This document shows positions 23,714 to 36,211 of a stretch of 64,000 nucleotides of DNA, one piece after another. Location: contig OY720349.1 of the NCBI GenBank assembly GCA_963082975.1, positions 62,990,501-63,054,500 on the forward strand, read 5' to 3'. A model generated the notes under the pieces. It saw nothing but the letters and a program-made list of their open reading frames with translations. It was not told the origin of the DNA and did not search any database. Each line of letters begins with the position of its first letter. Position 1 is the stretch's first letter. Origin of the DNA: Labia minor. Lineage: Eukaryota; Arthropoda; Insecta; Dermaptera; Spongiphoridae. A program made the translations under genes and the position numbers.

Positions 23714-24342
23714 TTTTTACTATCTCGCCAGAGATAGTATTGCGATCATGAAAATTTTCGATGTTGAGATTTTGATGTTTTTATACGTTTTGAAGGTTCC
23801 TGAATCATTTTCACTAAGGTTGAGAAAAATGTATGTGTGTGTGTATGTGTGTGTGTATGTGTGTATGTGTGTGTGTATGTATGTAGGCAAGATTACGCAA
23901 AAACGGTTTGAGCTAGAATGATGAAATTTGGTACATGGACATTATTCAAAATTCATAGTTTTCTATCAACTTTTGAGAAATGTAGCTCAACCGGAAGAGG
24001 GTCATTACCTACAACGTTTTGATTTTTTTTTAAAGTGACCGTAAAAATAAAGATATATGTTTGATAATTTTTCACATGATTAATAATTATATAAAACTGC
24101 TATATATAGAATTTCAGCTTGATTGATTCGCTGAAATTACCAGAATTAATTTTTTAACACTGAAAATCTCACGCGTCAACACGTGACGTGGTGCCATCAA
24201 CAAAAAGCCAAACATGCGCTGGTTTAATATTTATTATTTATTATTTATAATTTATAATTAATTAAATTTAATTTAAAAATAATATATTATGTTATTTAAT
24301 CCAATTCAAATTGCGAGATAGTCGAGTGGAGACACTCCAGCT
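23714..24342 (-). mobile_element. HINE1 copy 4
   Basis: Full length with an intact hairpin (ACTATCTC GCCA GAGATAGT), an expanded (TG)n/(TATG)n stretch near 23830-23885, and the terminal CTCCAGCT. It is inserted within Helitron P, so it postdates that element. Confidence 0.8.
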
Positions 24343-25539
24343 AATTTATTAATAGGCTTCTTTTTTTATTTTTAATTTTTAATAAATTCTCTTTTTTTGA
24401 TATGATATTAATAAAAAATAATATTAAATTGTATATATATAAATATAAAAATTAGAATATTTGAATTTTTTAAATTTTAACACATGTAATCAATCATATG
24501 CATTAAGAATGGAAAATTTTTAAAATCAACTTGCTATTAAATTCAGAAAAAAAATACTGATATATAGAATATATAGACTATTCGAATATAATTTAAAACT
24601 CTTTCTCTCCTTCTATTTTAAATTAAAAAAACGGAGTTTTAAGAAATTTAGATGCCATATGCAACATGGGTGGGTAAATGAATTGGGCTGGAAGAGGAGG
24701 CAATTTATAATTTTCTTCTAATTCAGATTTAGGACAAATCGTACAACATTATATCAAATCTCGCTAAGAACATTCAATATTTTTGTACACAAATTATTCA
24801 GAGTATTGGCTAAGCGAATCACTCACAATCAGTTTATATTGAAATTTATATAAATTAACAAAGTAAAAATTTTTATTTGTTTAAATTTTATTATAATGAA
24901 TCAAAAAAAATTAAATATATAGATCACATGATTAAGAGAAGCAAAAAACTTGACAGAAAATAACTGTTGGATGGAGGTCGGACATGACAGAAACTGTAAG
25001 CGAAATCTTCATATTGCGACGAATAATTTTCAAATCCCCTAGCACCACAGAATTTAAGTTTCTTTTAATGAAAATAACTATGATCTAAAAAAATTAATAA
25101 ATGAACTTAATAATAAAAAAACAAATAAATCAATTAATTTAAATTAATACTATTAATGAATGTATATATTGGTCATTTATCTATAGTTTTATACCGTTAA
25201 TTTTTATAAATTGTCTCAAGTCTCTATTTTTGCATTTTCTCAAGTTTCATTATAATTAAAAATATTCAATAATAATCTAGCAATGAAAATAAAATACCAA
25301 AATGTAATGATCAAGAAATATTATACTCTATTTCACTATTATATCATATACAATACTTAAGAACCATAGGCGGAGGAAATATTAGGAGATCTCATTGCTG
25401 GTTCAGGCCAAATCGAACAACATTAATTAAGATATTTTCATTATGACAGATATTAGGAAAAAAACCGCTAATGCAATATTTCTGTTCACTAATTATTTGT
25501 AGACTTTAATAAAACATAGGCATGACTCAATAGATTCGG

Positions 25540-26360
25540 ATAAACTTTTTCAAATTTTGATCTTCAAATTTGTCTTGAAGGTAGTAAAGAAAGAATAAGA
25601 TGCGGAAATCAATTGTAAAATATTAGGTTACCCAGACGACTTAAATATAATAGGAGATTCGGCAATTGCAATTACAGACAGCGAGGAAAAATTAATGGAG
25701 GTTTGAAATTAATAGTGATAAGAAAAAATATTTAGTAACAAAGAGGAAGAGTATTAACATACAAAATCTTAATATACAAAATGTAAAATTTGAATATATA
25801 GAAAAATTGAATGTAATCACGAAGGTTAATAATATTTGAGAAGAATTTAAATCGGGGTTGCAATCGGGAGACGCCTGTTATCTTGCAATAAAGAGGCTTA
25901 TCTCATCAAAATTATTATCAAAGGGAATATATAAAAAAATTATTTTCCTGTTGCATTATATGGGTGGGAGGCATGGTCTATGACCCTTGGAGATGAGAGT
26001 AGATTCAGAGTATTTGAGAATAGGATTCTTCCCTGCATTTATTGGCCAAAGAAAGATGAGGTCACCGGGGAATGGGAGAGACTGCAGAACAAGAAATTGC
26101 ATGGTCTCTCTGCATCTTCAGAAATAGTTAGGGTTATAAAAGGGAAAAAGCTGCGATAGGCAGGGCACGTGGCTAGAATGGGAGAGGAAAAGGATATTGG
26201 TGGGGAGACCGATTGGAAAACGTCCGCTTGGAAAACCAATGACGTGTGGGAAGGGACGTAAGAGAGATGGAACAAGGGCTCAGGATAGGGACACTTGGAG
26301 AAATGTGGTTGTTGCGGCTAAGAACTTTCGAGTATCTTTGAGCCACATAGGTAGATAGAT
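25540..26360 (+). pseudogene. LINE (non-LTR retrotransposon) remnant, reverse-transcriptase C-terminal part
   Basis: Plus-strand reading contains LGYPDDLNIIGDSAIAI, a degraded form of the YADD catalytic block (Ala replaced by Pro), then SEEKLMEV. Further on come CYLAIKRLISSKLLSKG and LPVALYGWEAW-like residues, then WPKKDEVTGEWERL, AGHVARMGEE and DTWRNVVVAAKNF. This order is the tail of the arthropod LINE family whose C-terminus holds the R-W-x-G-H-V-A-R-M motif. Frame changes and stops are scattered. The 5' part with the endonuclease is missing, as usual for 5'-truncated LINE copies. Confidence 0.8.
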
Positions 26361-27125
26361 ATAACATATACAATAATAATATATATAATTAATATAGTGA
26401 TTAAATTAAAATATATTTTTTAAATAAGAACACAAAAAGAAATGAATATTTTATGTAATATACTGATTGAAACAAAATGGATGAAAACCTTTTACTACTT
26501 TCAACCACCAAATACTATGTACCACTTGGGGGTACAGGGGGCGGAGCCCCCGTCTAGGTGTGAAGAGCGCCGAAGGCGCTCTGAGCAGCTAGTTTATGAT
26601 AAAAATATGATCTAATAAATATTTTATTAAATTAATTAAAATGAGAACTTTTAGAATAAATGATTTTAATGCATTGATATTTGAATATTATAATTTAAAA
26701 TAAAAAGTGAAATATTATAATAATTCTTTAATTGGGAATCGCTATGATAATTCATTGTTTGAAATGATTCCGCTAGGGACAGTGGGCCACGCCAGGCTCT
26801 TGAATGAACAACACGGAGAATTATATAAACTTTAAAAAATTAATTTCTGCGGTTATTGATTAAATATTAATAAAATTTATAGCCTATGTTACTCTAGGGG
26901 TATATAAGAATATTGTGATGTAATTTCAAAGAAATCGGTTCAGCCAATTCTGAGTCTATAAAATAGTAATTTTCCGGACACACAGACCGACAGACAGACA
27001 GACAGACAGACATGAAAAATTCTAAAGTCACTTTTGGATTCTAGAGGTCATGAAACGCGAAGATATGCAAAAATTTTTAAATTCTGAGCAATGTGCAGAC
27101 AAAAACCTTTTTTTATATATATAGA

Positions 27126-29144
27126 TTTAATAATAATATTAATAGAAATTGGATCTTTATTATAATAAATTAAAAAGTGAACGAGTATTTCTAGCACAAT
27201 ATTCTTTTTCTATCGAGTGATAAGCTAATTCACTGGAAAGAGTTGGCATTTTTATTTTAGTTTCTATTGCACTGTGAATAGGATAGGATAGGATAGGATG
27301 TTTACCTGGAGAAGTGTGTATTTATAATTATATATAATTATTAATTATTTAATAGTTCTCTTATTAATATTAATATTGATTTTAATATTTTAATACTTTC
27401 ATCGTCATAGTAAGAATATTTATTATATTGATTAATATAAATACCTCTATGAATTTAATTTATATCTTCACAAAAAAAAAGATTATTAATATATCTAATA
27501 TTTGTGCTTTTAAACTGAATAAAAATAATAATATTATATCATATTATTACAAATTCTAAAAGAATGTTATTATATTTTCAAAATTAGCTTAATATGCCAA
27601 TATAATACATATAATTGTACAATTATTGCTTATTACGATAGTATTATATAGAGATGGTTAAATAACAACAAAAACAGGTCTATACAAAGGGGAAAGAAAA
27701 AGCATTTTCATAGTATAAATATTGACTTTATACCAAAAAGATAGTTTAGGACATAAATTTTATAGTCCTAATTTCAAAATCTATTATATTATATTTTTCA
27801 TAATCCATTGGCTATATATATATATAAATAAATTGTTAATGAATAGGGAATTTAAAATAGATTATGTTGTTTTCATTTAATTATTTTTATGAAATATGTA
27901 TGAGAAATCCATCAATGGATTCGAATATATATATGCATGCAAATTTATGTGTTAATTATATGGAACGAGACATTCTCTCTCTCATGACATGATAAACTTT
28001 TTGAAGGCTACTATTCACCCATAATATAATATTGTCCCAGTTGCCTTAATAATCTAATTGAATATTGATTGTATAGATGAAAAATTTATTTTTTTAAATT
28101 TTTTTTTTAAATAAAGAAATAATTTTTTTACAAGGTCTATCTACATGTTTTACATGTGTCAACATACAGGATCCATTAATTTTTTTTACTTTGAATAGCC
28201 TCTTGTTTTTATTTTATCGAGGGGAGATTTGTAATTCATATAGAGAACATCCTATAAGCCAAGCTTTATAGGATTTCATCGAGATTGATCAGTAAATAAA
28301 AATTTTCAAATCCCCTACCGCCTACTCTCGCCCATCCTTCGAAACCAATCTTTTAAACAAAATAATCCTCGAGTCGCGAGAAGAGATTTTTTATAGCACA
28401 TTTTGTCTTTGATTTTAATATTGATTAGAAAATCTTTATAAAAATGTGAAATGAATATATATATATATATATGCATATATACCTATAATTAAAAAAAAAT
28501 GAATAGGGGTATAGATTACTTATTAAACTCTTAACAAAATTGTTACTCATAAAGAATTTAAAATTAATAATTAATTTTTATTAGTTACATGATTAGTTAT
28601 TTTAAATTAAATAAAAATCAATAATATTGAATTACTGATCTTAAGGAACACATTCAAGAATTTCGTATCTAATTCGATAATAAATACTTAAATGTAAAAA
28701 CAGAGCAAAATGGGTTTAACAAATAAAATAAAAATTAAAATTGTATAGAATAATAAATTATAAAGAATTAAATTTAAATTTATTATTTGTATTAAATTTG
28801 ATTAGTTCTTTTGTTCAAGTAATTGATAGTGTAGTAGTGTCTAATCAGTTTATTTTTCCAAACAAAAATTTTAAAAAAAAAATAACCATTAGATCAAATA
28901 ATACAAATTCATATAGTATATAACAAGAACACAATTTTTAAATTAATGATTTTTTTATATTTAAAATATCTTGAATCTATGTATATGTATCTTTAGACTA
29001 AAATATTAAAATTTAAGATAAATATTCCCTTTTTTTCAAAGTTTCTAAAAGTATATTTTTCATCCATTTTTGTTTTCAACATTTCTAATTTCAGAATCCA
29101 GAAAAAAATATTTGATTTACGTTTTTATCAGATTTCAATTTTTT
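27126..29144. other. AT-rich spacer
   Basis: Contains an AGGAT tandem at about 27279-27300 and a more complex patch at 28130-28400 (CCCCTACCGCC, CTCGAGTCGCGAG). No gene, tRNA or repeat family was recognised. Confidence 0.45.
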
Positions 29145-29158
29145 AACTTGGAATAGGA

Positions 29159-29350
29159 CCGGGAGCTTAGCCGCGAGGTTATAGTGACCGGTCCGCCGAC
29201 TCGAGTTCGAGTGTTCAAACCTCGCTGAGTGCATCGATATATAAATCGATATATATATAAGTATAGATATAAGAATAATAAAGAAGGCTGGCTAAAATGG
29301 TGATAATCCGAAAGCCAAATAAATAAATAAAAAAAAAAAAAAAAAAAAAA
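29159..29350 (+). mobile_element. tRNA-derived SINE
   Basis: The head is tRNA-like: an A-box-like TTAGCCGCGAGG at about 29167 and a B-box-like GAGTTCGAGTG at about 29202, the two internal RNA polymerase III promoter boxes. An AT-rich body with TCGATATATAAATCGAT, a GAAGGCTGGCTAAAATGG block and a poly-A tail follow. The flank is duplicated: CTTGGAATAGGA lies at 29147-29158 and 29351-29362. Head, tail and target duplication fit LINE-mediated SINE insertion. The duplication is identical on both sides, so the insertion is fairly young. Confidence 0.85.
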
Positions 29351-29362
29351 CTTGGAATAGGA

Positions 29363-30442
29363 TTCTTATTATTTGGAATTTATTGGTTTGTGAAAATTCA
29401 TTTTTTTTCATCTTTTTATCTACTATATGTATTTTATAAAGATTAAGATCTAATCCAGAGATTAGCGCTAAAAAAAAAATAAAGTTAATTGAAATAAAAT
29501 ATGTGAAACGACTATACTCTGTATAGTATTAAAAAAGTGAATTATATTATTTGACTAAACGATTAAGTAAACACTATGCAGGTGATGTTTTTTTTTTTTT
29601 GAGGAATTTTATAAAACTGGTTACCCGAGTATACCTTTCAATTTTAAAAATCATTAAAATGGTATATCAAATTTGATTTATTTAATGTTTATTCATTTTC
29701 TAGTTAACTGGTGATTCAAATTAAGTAATTAACAATACACAGAAAATATAATCAATTTAGTATGAAAAAAATAATCTAATTTAAAAAGAAAAAGTGTATT
29801 ATACTGATGTGAGTTTTTTAATAGTATTTATTTAAAGTTTTAATATTATTAGAAAAAATATTCTATTAAAAAGGGAATTTATACTTATTAGTTATACTTA
29901 TACTTGTGTGTGTGTTTTAGATAATACATTTATTTGTTTTTAATTTAAGCACATTTATTTAACATTGATTTAATAAATTATAAAAGCAACATTATTATTA
30001 TATAAAGTATCTATAGCTTATAATTAGTTAATTTTGTTTTATTGAAAAATCATTAATATAATAAATTATAAAAAACAACATATTTGCGAATGATTATTTA
30101 TTAATAATAATACAATATTGCAATAAATTATATTGGTATACTACATTGATTCATCCAGGATGATTTATATTTAAATATATTCTATTATATTAATATAAAT
30201 TTCTAAATTAATATTATAATTGACTTATGATTTTATCATATATTCTAAGAAATTTTAATAATAAGACAGAATCAAGTCTAATTTCTTGATCAATATTAAT
30301 TTAATGAAATATCAAGTTTATTAGGTAAGATTCATATACCCTTGTAATGAAAATAATAAGTATGAATGAAGTAGATCAACATTTAAAATTATATACTATG
30401 AAAGTTTAGATTAAAAAAAAATGTCAACTCAATTTTTCAATG

Positions 30443-30479
<37 letters not shown>

Positions 30480-30720
30480 AATTTATCTGACAAATTTAAT
30501 TCTAAATTCAATTTTGCTACATAAATGAAATATCTAAGGAAATAAAAATTACTATATCGAGTTAAAAAATCAATTTGCTTTATTATTATTATTATTATTT
30601 TTATTTCATTTTTATAAATTAATTTCATATTTTTTTTTTTGTTTGTTTATTATTTTTTTAAATATGAAAAAAAATTCTTAATCTTATTTAGCTATAAACA
30701 AATTGTCATTGAATTTTTTT
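29363..30720. other. AT-rich spacer with (TA)n
   Basis: A (TA)n microsatellite lies at about 30444-30476. Otherwise AT-rich with no recognisable feature. Confidence 0.5.
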
Positions 30721-31015
30721 TTTCTGAGAGAGAGAGAGTACTAGCGTGAGTAGAAGGGGGGATGATGGTGGGTACGAGGGCCAGCAGGGTTGTATAGCGA
30801 ACGGGGGGATGCGCATGCCCTCGTATCTAGTAGGTCTCTTACTCAGCGCAAGGGCGAGAGAGGGAAGCCCTGCAGCCGCCCTCCGCCGCCATATTGATCG
30901 AACCGAAACTAAACTCACCCCTATTTCTATCTCATTCTATGCATTACAGTGTTGTCACGTCTCCATCTCGCTTTCATTCCTTCAGACCAAGCAATTAGTG
31001 GCTAATTTAACTTAA
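30721..31015. promoter_or_regulatory. GC-rich island with GAGA repeats (candidate promoter or regulatory element)
   Basis: A (GA)n run at about 30726-30738 is followed by some 200 bases of GC-rich sequence with many CpGs (GCGAACGGGGGGATGCGC, GCCGCCCTCCGCCGCCATAT) in AT-rich surroundings. CCGCCATATTG resembles the YY1/Pho recognition sequence, and GAGA plus Pho-type sites are typical of insect promoters and Polycomb response elements. Frames are open on both strands (30746-31015 plus, 30706-30918 minus), as expected from GC richness, and neither looks like a known protein. Regulatory function is inferred only from composition and motifs. Confidence 0.3.
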
Positions 31016-31412
31016 ATAAAATAAGATGTTGTTATATAAATCTCAAAAGTGACCAGCAACGGGTTTTAAGTGGGGGAGGGGGGGGGGTTTGTCTTGCGTC
31101 ATACGGATTGTTTGCTTAACGGACAATATATATATTTCCTACCATGAATTATTAGCTTCATGAAATTTATAGCTAGCTAAAAAGGCGGGGAGAGAGGATT
31201 ACGAATTAGTCCATTTCAGATGTAATTTGTAGCAAACAGGATTTAACGAGATTGCAATAGGACAAGAAATTCTGGTATATACATAAAATGTATCAAAGAA
31301 ATGAATGATTCTATTGGTTCCATTTTTTTATTAATAATTGTCAAATAAAGTAAAATAATAAATATTTTCTATTAAAAAACAAATCTATAATAATTTATCT
31401 TAGTACTAGAAA

Positions 31413-31472
<60 letters not shown>

Positions 31473-34227
31473 ATATACCTATGCCATATATATGTTTGTA
31501 TATATCTATTTAACATTTTGAAGTATTATTTCTAATATCTATCTTCGATTCATACTGATTTAACCAATCAACATACTACTTCTAGTTTAAAATAGAGCAT
31601 TTTCACTAGATGCATTTCACTTAATTCTACATAACAGTCTAAAGCCTAACTTTAGATAAATAAATACCTATATTAATAAATTATTCAATATTGGTTAAAA
31701 AACAAAATAAATAATTAAATGCACTATATTGTTTTTTATATATTTGAATATTTAATTGGCAATTTAAAGGTGTTTTATCATTTTTTTTGTAAATTATAAA
31801 TATACTGAAAGTTTTCGTTAAAATTCAAATAATGTACATTAATATTTTAACCATTTGAGTGGGATACAATTAGTTTCTTAAAAAGGTTTTATAAATAATG
31901 TTATTTAAACAAAACAATCACTTTTGGATCTCCACCGATATCAAAAATACCTCTATTCTTCAATATCATCTTCATTTTTCCCATCTAAATCCAATAGCGG
32001 ACCATATACTGTTTTCATTCATTCTTAATTTATATGTAAATGAAAGAAAATATAAAGGAAATACCTAAGGTCTAGATAAAAAAAAAATCCAGTTTTAATA
32101 AGATGGATTTTAACTATTTTAATTATTTCCTCTTAAAATGTTTAGAATTTACTTATTTATATATTCAATGAGGCTATTTATAAAAATCATAAATTAAATT
32201 AGGGAAAAAAGAGGTCAATTCAATTTTAAATTGAATTTTGAATTGAACAGAAAATACTATCTTATTATATTATATTATATTTAATAATAATGTATAATGT
32301 ATATATTGATATTCATATACAATCCAATATGGAGCGCAACTTTTTATTTTCTAACCATTTAAAAATTGAATTGTATTTTTTTAATTAAATGTATTTTCTA
32401 AATGTTTGTATGTATAGCAATGTAAAATATAGATAAAATATTTAAAATATTATTTTTTTAATTTTCATTTAATGAAAACATTCTAATTTATTATGTGAAT
32501 ATATTATTTTATATTATTTTTAAATTTTCAAATATATATATATATAAATTCAAATAATCTTAAATGTTAAAAATAATTATTTCTAAAAATCATTTTTCGA
32601 ATTTATTCAAGAATACGATTTCTAAAAATGTTCTCATTTTCATTAAAAACATAGTCTTAAGATAATGAAAAGAGAGGGGGTAGTTCATTAATCTTTGATT
32701 GTCTAATTTGAATCAATTTGAATGGCGCAATTGAAAACTACAAATGTAGTTTATTAGCTTAATTCAATATATAATAATTTTTTTTAAATATTTAAGTATA
32801 TTATATAACTATGTATATAATTATAATATATTTCATGGTACTTGTCAATTAAGGATTTAACTTTTCCAAAATAAATATAATTTAATTTAAATAAAAATTC
32901 CTAAATAATTTCAGACTTGTTAAAATTCCTATATTTCTAAAAAAATCATATATTAACCTATAAAAAATCCATTTCTAGATAAAAAAAAATGTTCAATCGA
33001 TCTTATAACTTTGCGTTTACAATCAGATTAAGAAATTACAAATTCTGAAAATTCATAAAATTATGCTGAATAAAAAAAAAATAATAAATAAATAAGGATA
33101 AAATATTTTATTATTCCTTTATTTTGATTTTCTGGAAATAGAAATAAAAATCTATTGACGTCATTTATTACTGTGGTAAAGGTTTTTCACTTAAAATGAA
33201 ATGTTTATATAAATATTGACAAATATTAGTGTATGTTTTGACGAAATTTATTATAATTTGTCACATAGTTTAAATATAAATATAGGATAATGTCACTTTC
33301 AGCCTAAAAAACAAAATAAAACAAAAATAAACATAAATAAAGTTCAATATATACACGTCTATTTTAAAATGTTTATATTGTACTGAATGGTAAATAAGTT
33401 TCATATTCCTACATTATTTATTATCTCTTCCAACTAGTATATACTTATACTTTATACTAGTATTCATTTGTCATATGAAACTTTAACCCTTTGTATGTAA
33501 AAATATAACAAATACTAAAATAAACAATATTAGAGATATATAAACTTCTTTTGTTTAATTGTAAAATTTGAATATTAGCAATATACCCACTTAGTAAATT
33601 TAAATTAATGCTCACTAAAAATTATCACTTTTTCTTTAAATGACCTACACTTTGTTTATATACGGTAGTCAGTCTTAAATCATTAAGATCCCATTATAAT
33701 ATCTATTAAACAAAAGATTTTTTATTGTTACAAAATGAAGAATGAACTTATAATTAATAGAATGAAAATTTAGCAAAAGAATCAATTACAAAAAGTAGTA
33801 CAATACATTTACTGACTTATTTCCTTAAACAAAAACATCATTATTTATAAAAAAATATTGGAAATTTCTTATTATATAATTTTAATAAATATATAAGATA
33901 TACATTTCACGGATAATATAATTCGTAGTAAATATCTATTTTTATACATATAAAAACTATTTCATTTTCATGATTTTACTTAGATGACGTAACGTTTTGA
34001 CATAACTAACATATGCTTGAATATACCATCAATAAGGGTATTAAGGCAAACGATTAGTAAGATTATACATTTGAGTAAATTTTGAATTATAGGGATCTGT
34101 TAGATAGTTTAAAACTCTTCCACATTTGAAAATTAAAACAATAGAGACCTTTGAAAATAGAAAACCTTGAAAAGAATCAGACAAACTGTATAGATTGATA
34201 GAGGATTCAACTAATCCTCAATACAAA
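31016..34227. other. AT-rich spacer with a long (AT)n
   Basis: An (AT)n microsatellite of about 50 bp lies at 31419-31468. A G run (about 31072-31088) follows the GC-rich island. The rest is AT-rich without recognisable genes. Confidence 0.5.
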
Positions 34228-34229
34228 TA

Positions 34230-35118
34230 CAGGGTGTGGCAGAAAAACCTATAAGATTTCAAAACGTTATAAAATTAAAACCACTCAGCTTGTCAAAAAA
34301 TTTCTTTTATTAACATATCGCAAAATTTATGCTATTATTAAATTTATGTTTTGAATGTCGTCCTTGGGAGCGGATACACTGATTTAGACGATCGCGGTAG
34401 CTTTCCATGACTTTCACCGTCATTTCCACAGGAATTTCTTCAATTGCCCGAGCAATTTCCCGTCGTAAAGGAAGAAGGGTCCTTGGTCGATGCTGGTAAA
34501 CTTTCAATTTGAGGTAACCCGAAAGGAAGAAGTCACATGGAGTGAGATCCTATGAGCGCGGCGGCCAGCCAAGATCACCTCTCAGAGAAATGAGGCGACC
34601 TGGAAACATTTCCCTGAGAATGTCCATTGATCGTCGCAATGTGTGGGCGGTTGCACGATCCTTTTGAAACCACACATTTTCCACTCCATTTTCTTCCATT
34701 TAAGGTCGAAGAAAATTTTCCAGCATGAAACACAATAGCGCTCGCTGTTGACCGTTACGGTTTGCCCATTTTCTTCAAAAAAGTAAGGCCCCCAGACGCC
34801 TAGGCGGGAAAGAGCAGAACACACAGTCACTTTTGGGCTATGGAGGGGTGCCTGATGGATTTCCCGAGGATTTTCGTCACTCCAATATCGAAAATTCTGC
34901 CTGTGGAAATGACGGTGAAAGTCATGGAAAGCTACCGCGATCGTCTAAATCAGTGTATCCGCTCCCAAGGACGACATTTGAGTGATGTGCTTTTCAAAAC
35001 ATAAATTTAATAATGGCATAAATTTTGCGATATGTTAATAAAAGAAATTTTTTGACAAGCTGAGTGGTTTTAATTTTATAACGTTTTGAAATCTTATAGG
35101 TTTTTCTGCCACACCCTG
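34230..35118 (-). mobile_element. Mariner/Tc1-superfamily element in foldback form
   Basis: Termini CAGGGTGTGGCAGAAAAACC and the exact complement at the right end, flanked by TA on both sides (34228-34229 and 35119-35120). Unusually, the inverted repeats extend about 200 bp inward and include coding sequence for the transposase C-terminus. Both ends of the element are thus inverted copies of the same 3' end and the normal 5' end is missing. The left arm has a 19-bp deletion relative to the right. The centre holds part of the transposase on the minus strand. Confidence 0.85.
34320..34900 (-). pseudogene. Tc1/mariner-like transposase, C-terminal half only
   Basis: Minus-strand reading from about 34900 gives FRYWSDENPREIHQAPLH, then VTVCSALSRLGVWGPYFFEE, NGQTVTVNSERYC, a block resembling the catalytic second-Asp region with a broken frame, and the third-Asp block DLTPCDFFLSGYLKLKVYQH. 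It ends VKVMESYRDRLNQCIRSQGRH. The order matches the common arthropod DDD/DDE transposase. The N-terminal DNA-binding half and the first Asp block are absent, with at least one in-frame stop and a frameshift. Confidence 0.82.
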
Positions 35119-35120
35119 TA

Positions 35121-36211
35121 GATATCGTAGTAAAAGAGACGGAAAAGAATCCGCAGAATCTTGAATCGTAAAGGGATATGAAAATCTCATTGTTTGTGAT
35201 TTTTTCATTATCACCTACTCTTTATAATGAATTATCCATTGTGCTTAAATATATTTATAAAATTTTTGTTATTTATTAAATTAATTTAGGGCTATAATTA
35301 TTTTTAAAAGTGGTAAACAAAAGAGTCGAGAGAATATTCAATATTAAATAAATCTTATATTAAAAAAAAAACTTTTTTAAGATAAAAATGATATGTAGTT
35401 CCAGGTGAAGTTTCCTAAAAAGTTTCCTGACATTGTCTACAAAGTGTTTATAGTGATTTAAACAAGTTTCTTTTTAGAAATATTACCATGTTCTATAAAA
35501 TTTATATGAAATGGATTTATTAATGGCTTTTTTTTTATTGAAAAAAACAATGTTCTTTAAATGTTTCTGACAAATATCTGTCATATCTAATTGATTGTGT
35601 CTGTTATGGATAGCCTTTTGTTTTTTTTTAAATCTATTAATTTATTAAGCGATTTTGATAAGAACAATTATTTTTTATTTTATTTATTTGATTAGTCTCT
35701 TAATACATTAAAAAATTAAGTAAATAATCAATTCTGTGTGTGAATATTAAAATATAAAATAAAACCATAAAATTTAATAATTCATTATAGACATTTTTTA
35801 TGATTTATAAAACAAGTTACCTTAGAGAGTGTTGGCCACAAATAATTACATCAAATTGTCTATTTTTTTTTTATTTCTTTTTGCTTGTATCTGACATATT
35901 AAAAACGATATTTTAAAATTTTATTTTTAAATTGTGAAAATACTTAATCACAATAATTTATTTGAGGCAGACCCATAAAACCATCGATTAATGGGCCGAC
36001 GGTTTGACTTTAAGACACGATCATTGCTCCTTTTCCTATTTCCTTCCTTTCCTTCTTCCTCCATACAACCCCTCTCACTTAATTCTTAACCTCACTCTCT
36101 TTGTAATTATTAATTATACTTGTAAATATTAAATGATTTGTACTAGACTTTCTTTTGATGTCTCAAGGACATGTTGATATTATTCTAATGTTAGACAGAT
36201 AAATAACATAA
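35121..36211. other. AT-rich spacer
   Basis: AT-rich. A C/T-rich run near 36030-36110 resembles a pyrimidine tract but no exon was recognised beside it. Confidence 0.5.

Larger units (their letters stand above)
22707..26592 (+). mobile_element. Helitron P, plus orientation, inserted into Helitron M
   Basis: The 5' end TCTATATATATAAAAAAAGG is at 22707, preceded by A. The 3' hairpin GAGCGCCGAAGGCGCTC ends at about 26581, followed by TGAGCAG and CTAG at 26592, then T. The span of 3.9 kb includes a HINE1 copy (23714-24342) and a LINE remnant (about 25540-26360). No Rep/helicase coding was seen, so it is non-autonomous. The 5' 500 bp is an inverted copy of 26593-27125. Confidence 0.75.
22482..27125 (-). 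mobile_element. Helitron M, minus orientation, interrupted by Helitron P
   Basis: The 5' TC end is at 27125 (complement of TCTATATATATAAAAAAAGG). The sequence runs leftward to 26593, is interrupted by Helitron P, and continues from 22706 to about 22482. The two pieces joined across P align with P's own interior at 23185-23480, which shows that P inserted into a relative of itself. No 3' end of M was identified; the short Helitron at 22163 adjoins it on the left. Confidence 0.75.

Noticed and set aside
26039-26373. Minus-strand frames over the LINE tail
   Set aside because: Antisense shadows of the plus-strand LINE remnant, rich in Ser/Pro/Phe from its complement.
27279-27300. AGGAT tandem, considered as insect telomeric repeat
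   Set aside because: The unit is not TTAGG and there are only four or five copies.
29159-29235. A functional tRNA gene
   Set aside because: The cloverleaf is not intact and the sequence continues into a SINE body with poly-A tail and target duplication.
31419-31468. Long (AT)n considered as a replication origin or attachment site
   Set aside because: Ordinary microsatellite in AT-rich DNA with no further support.
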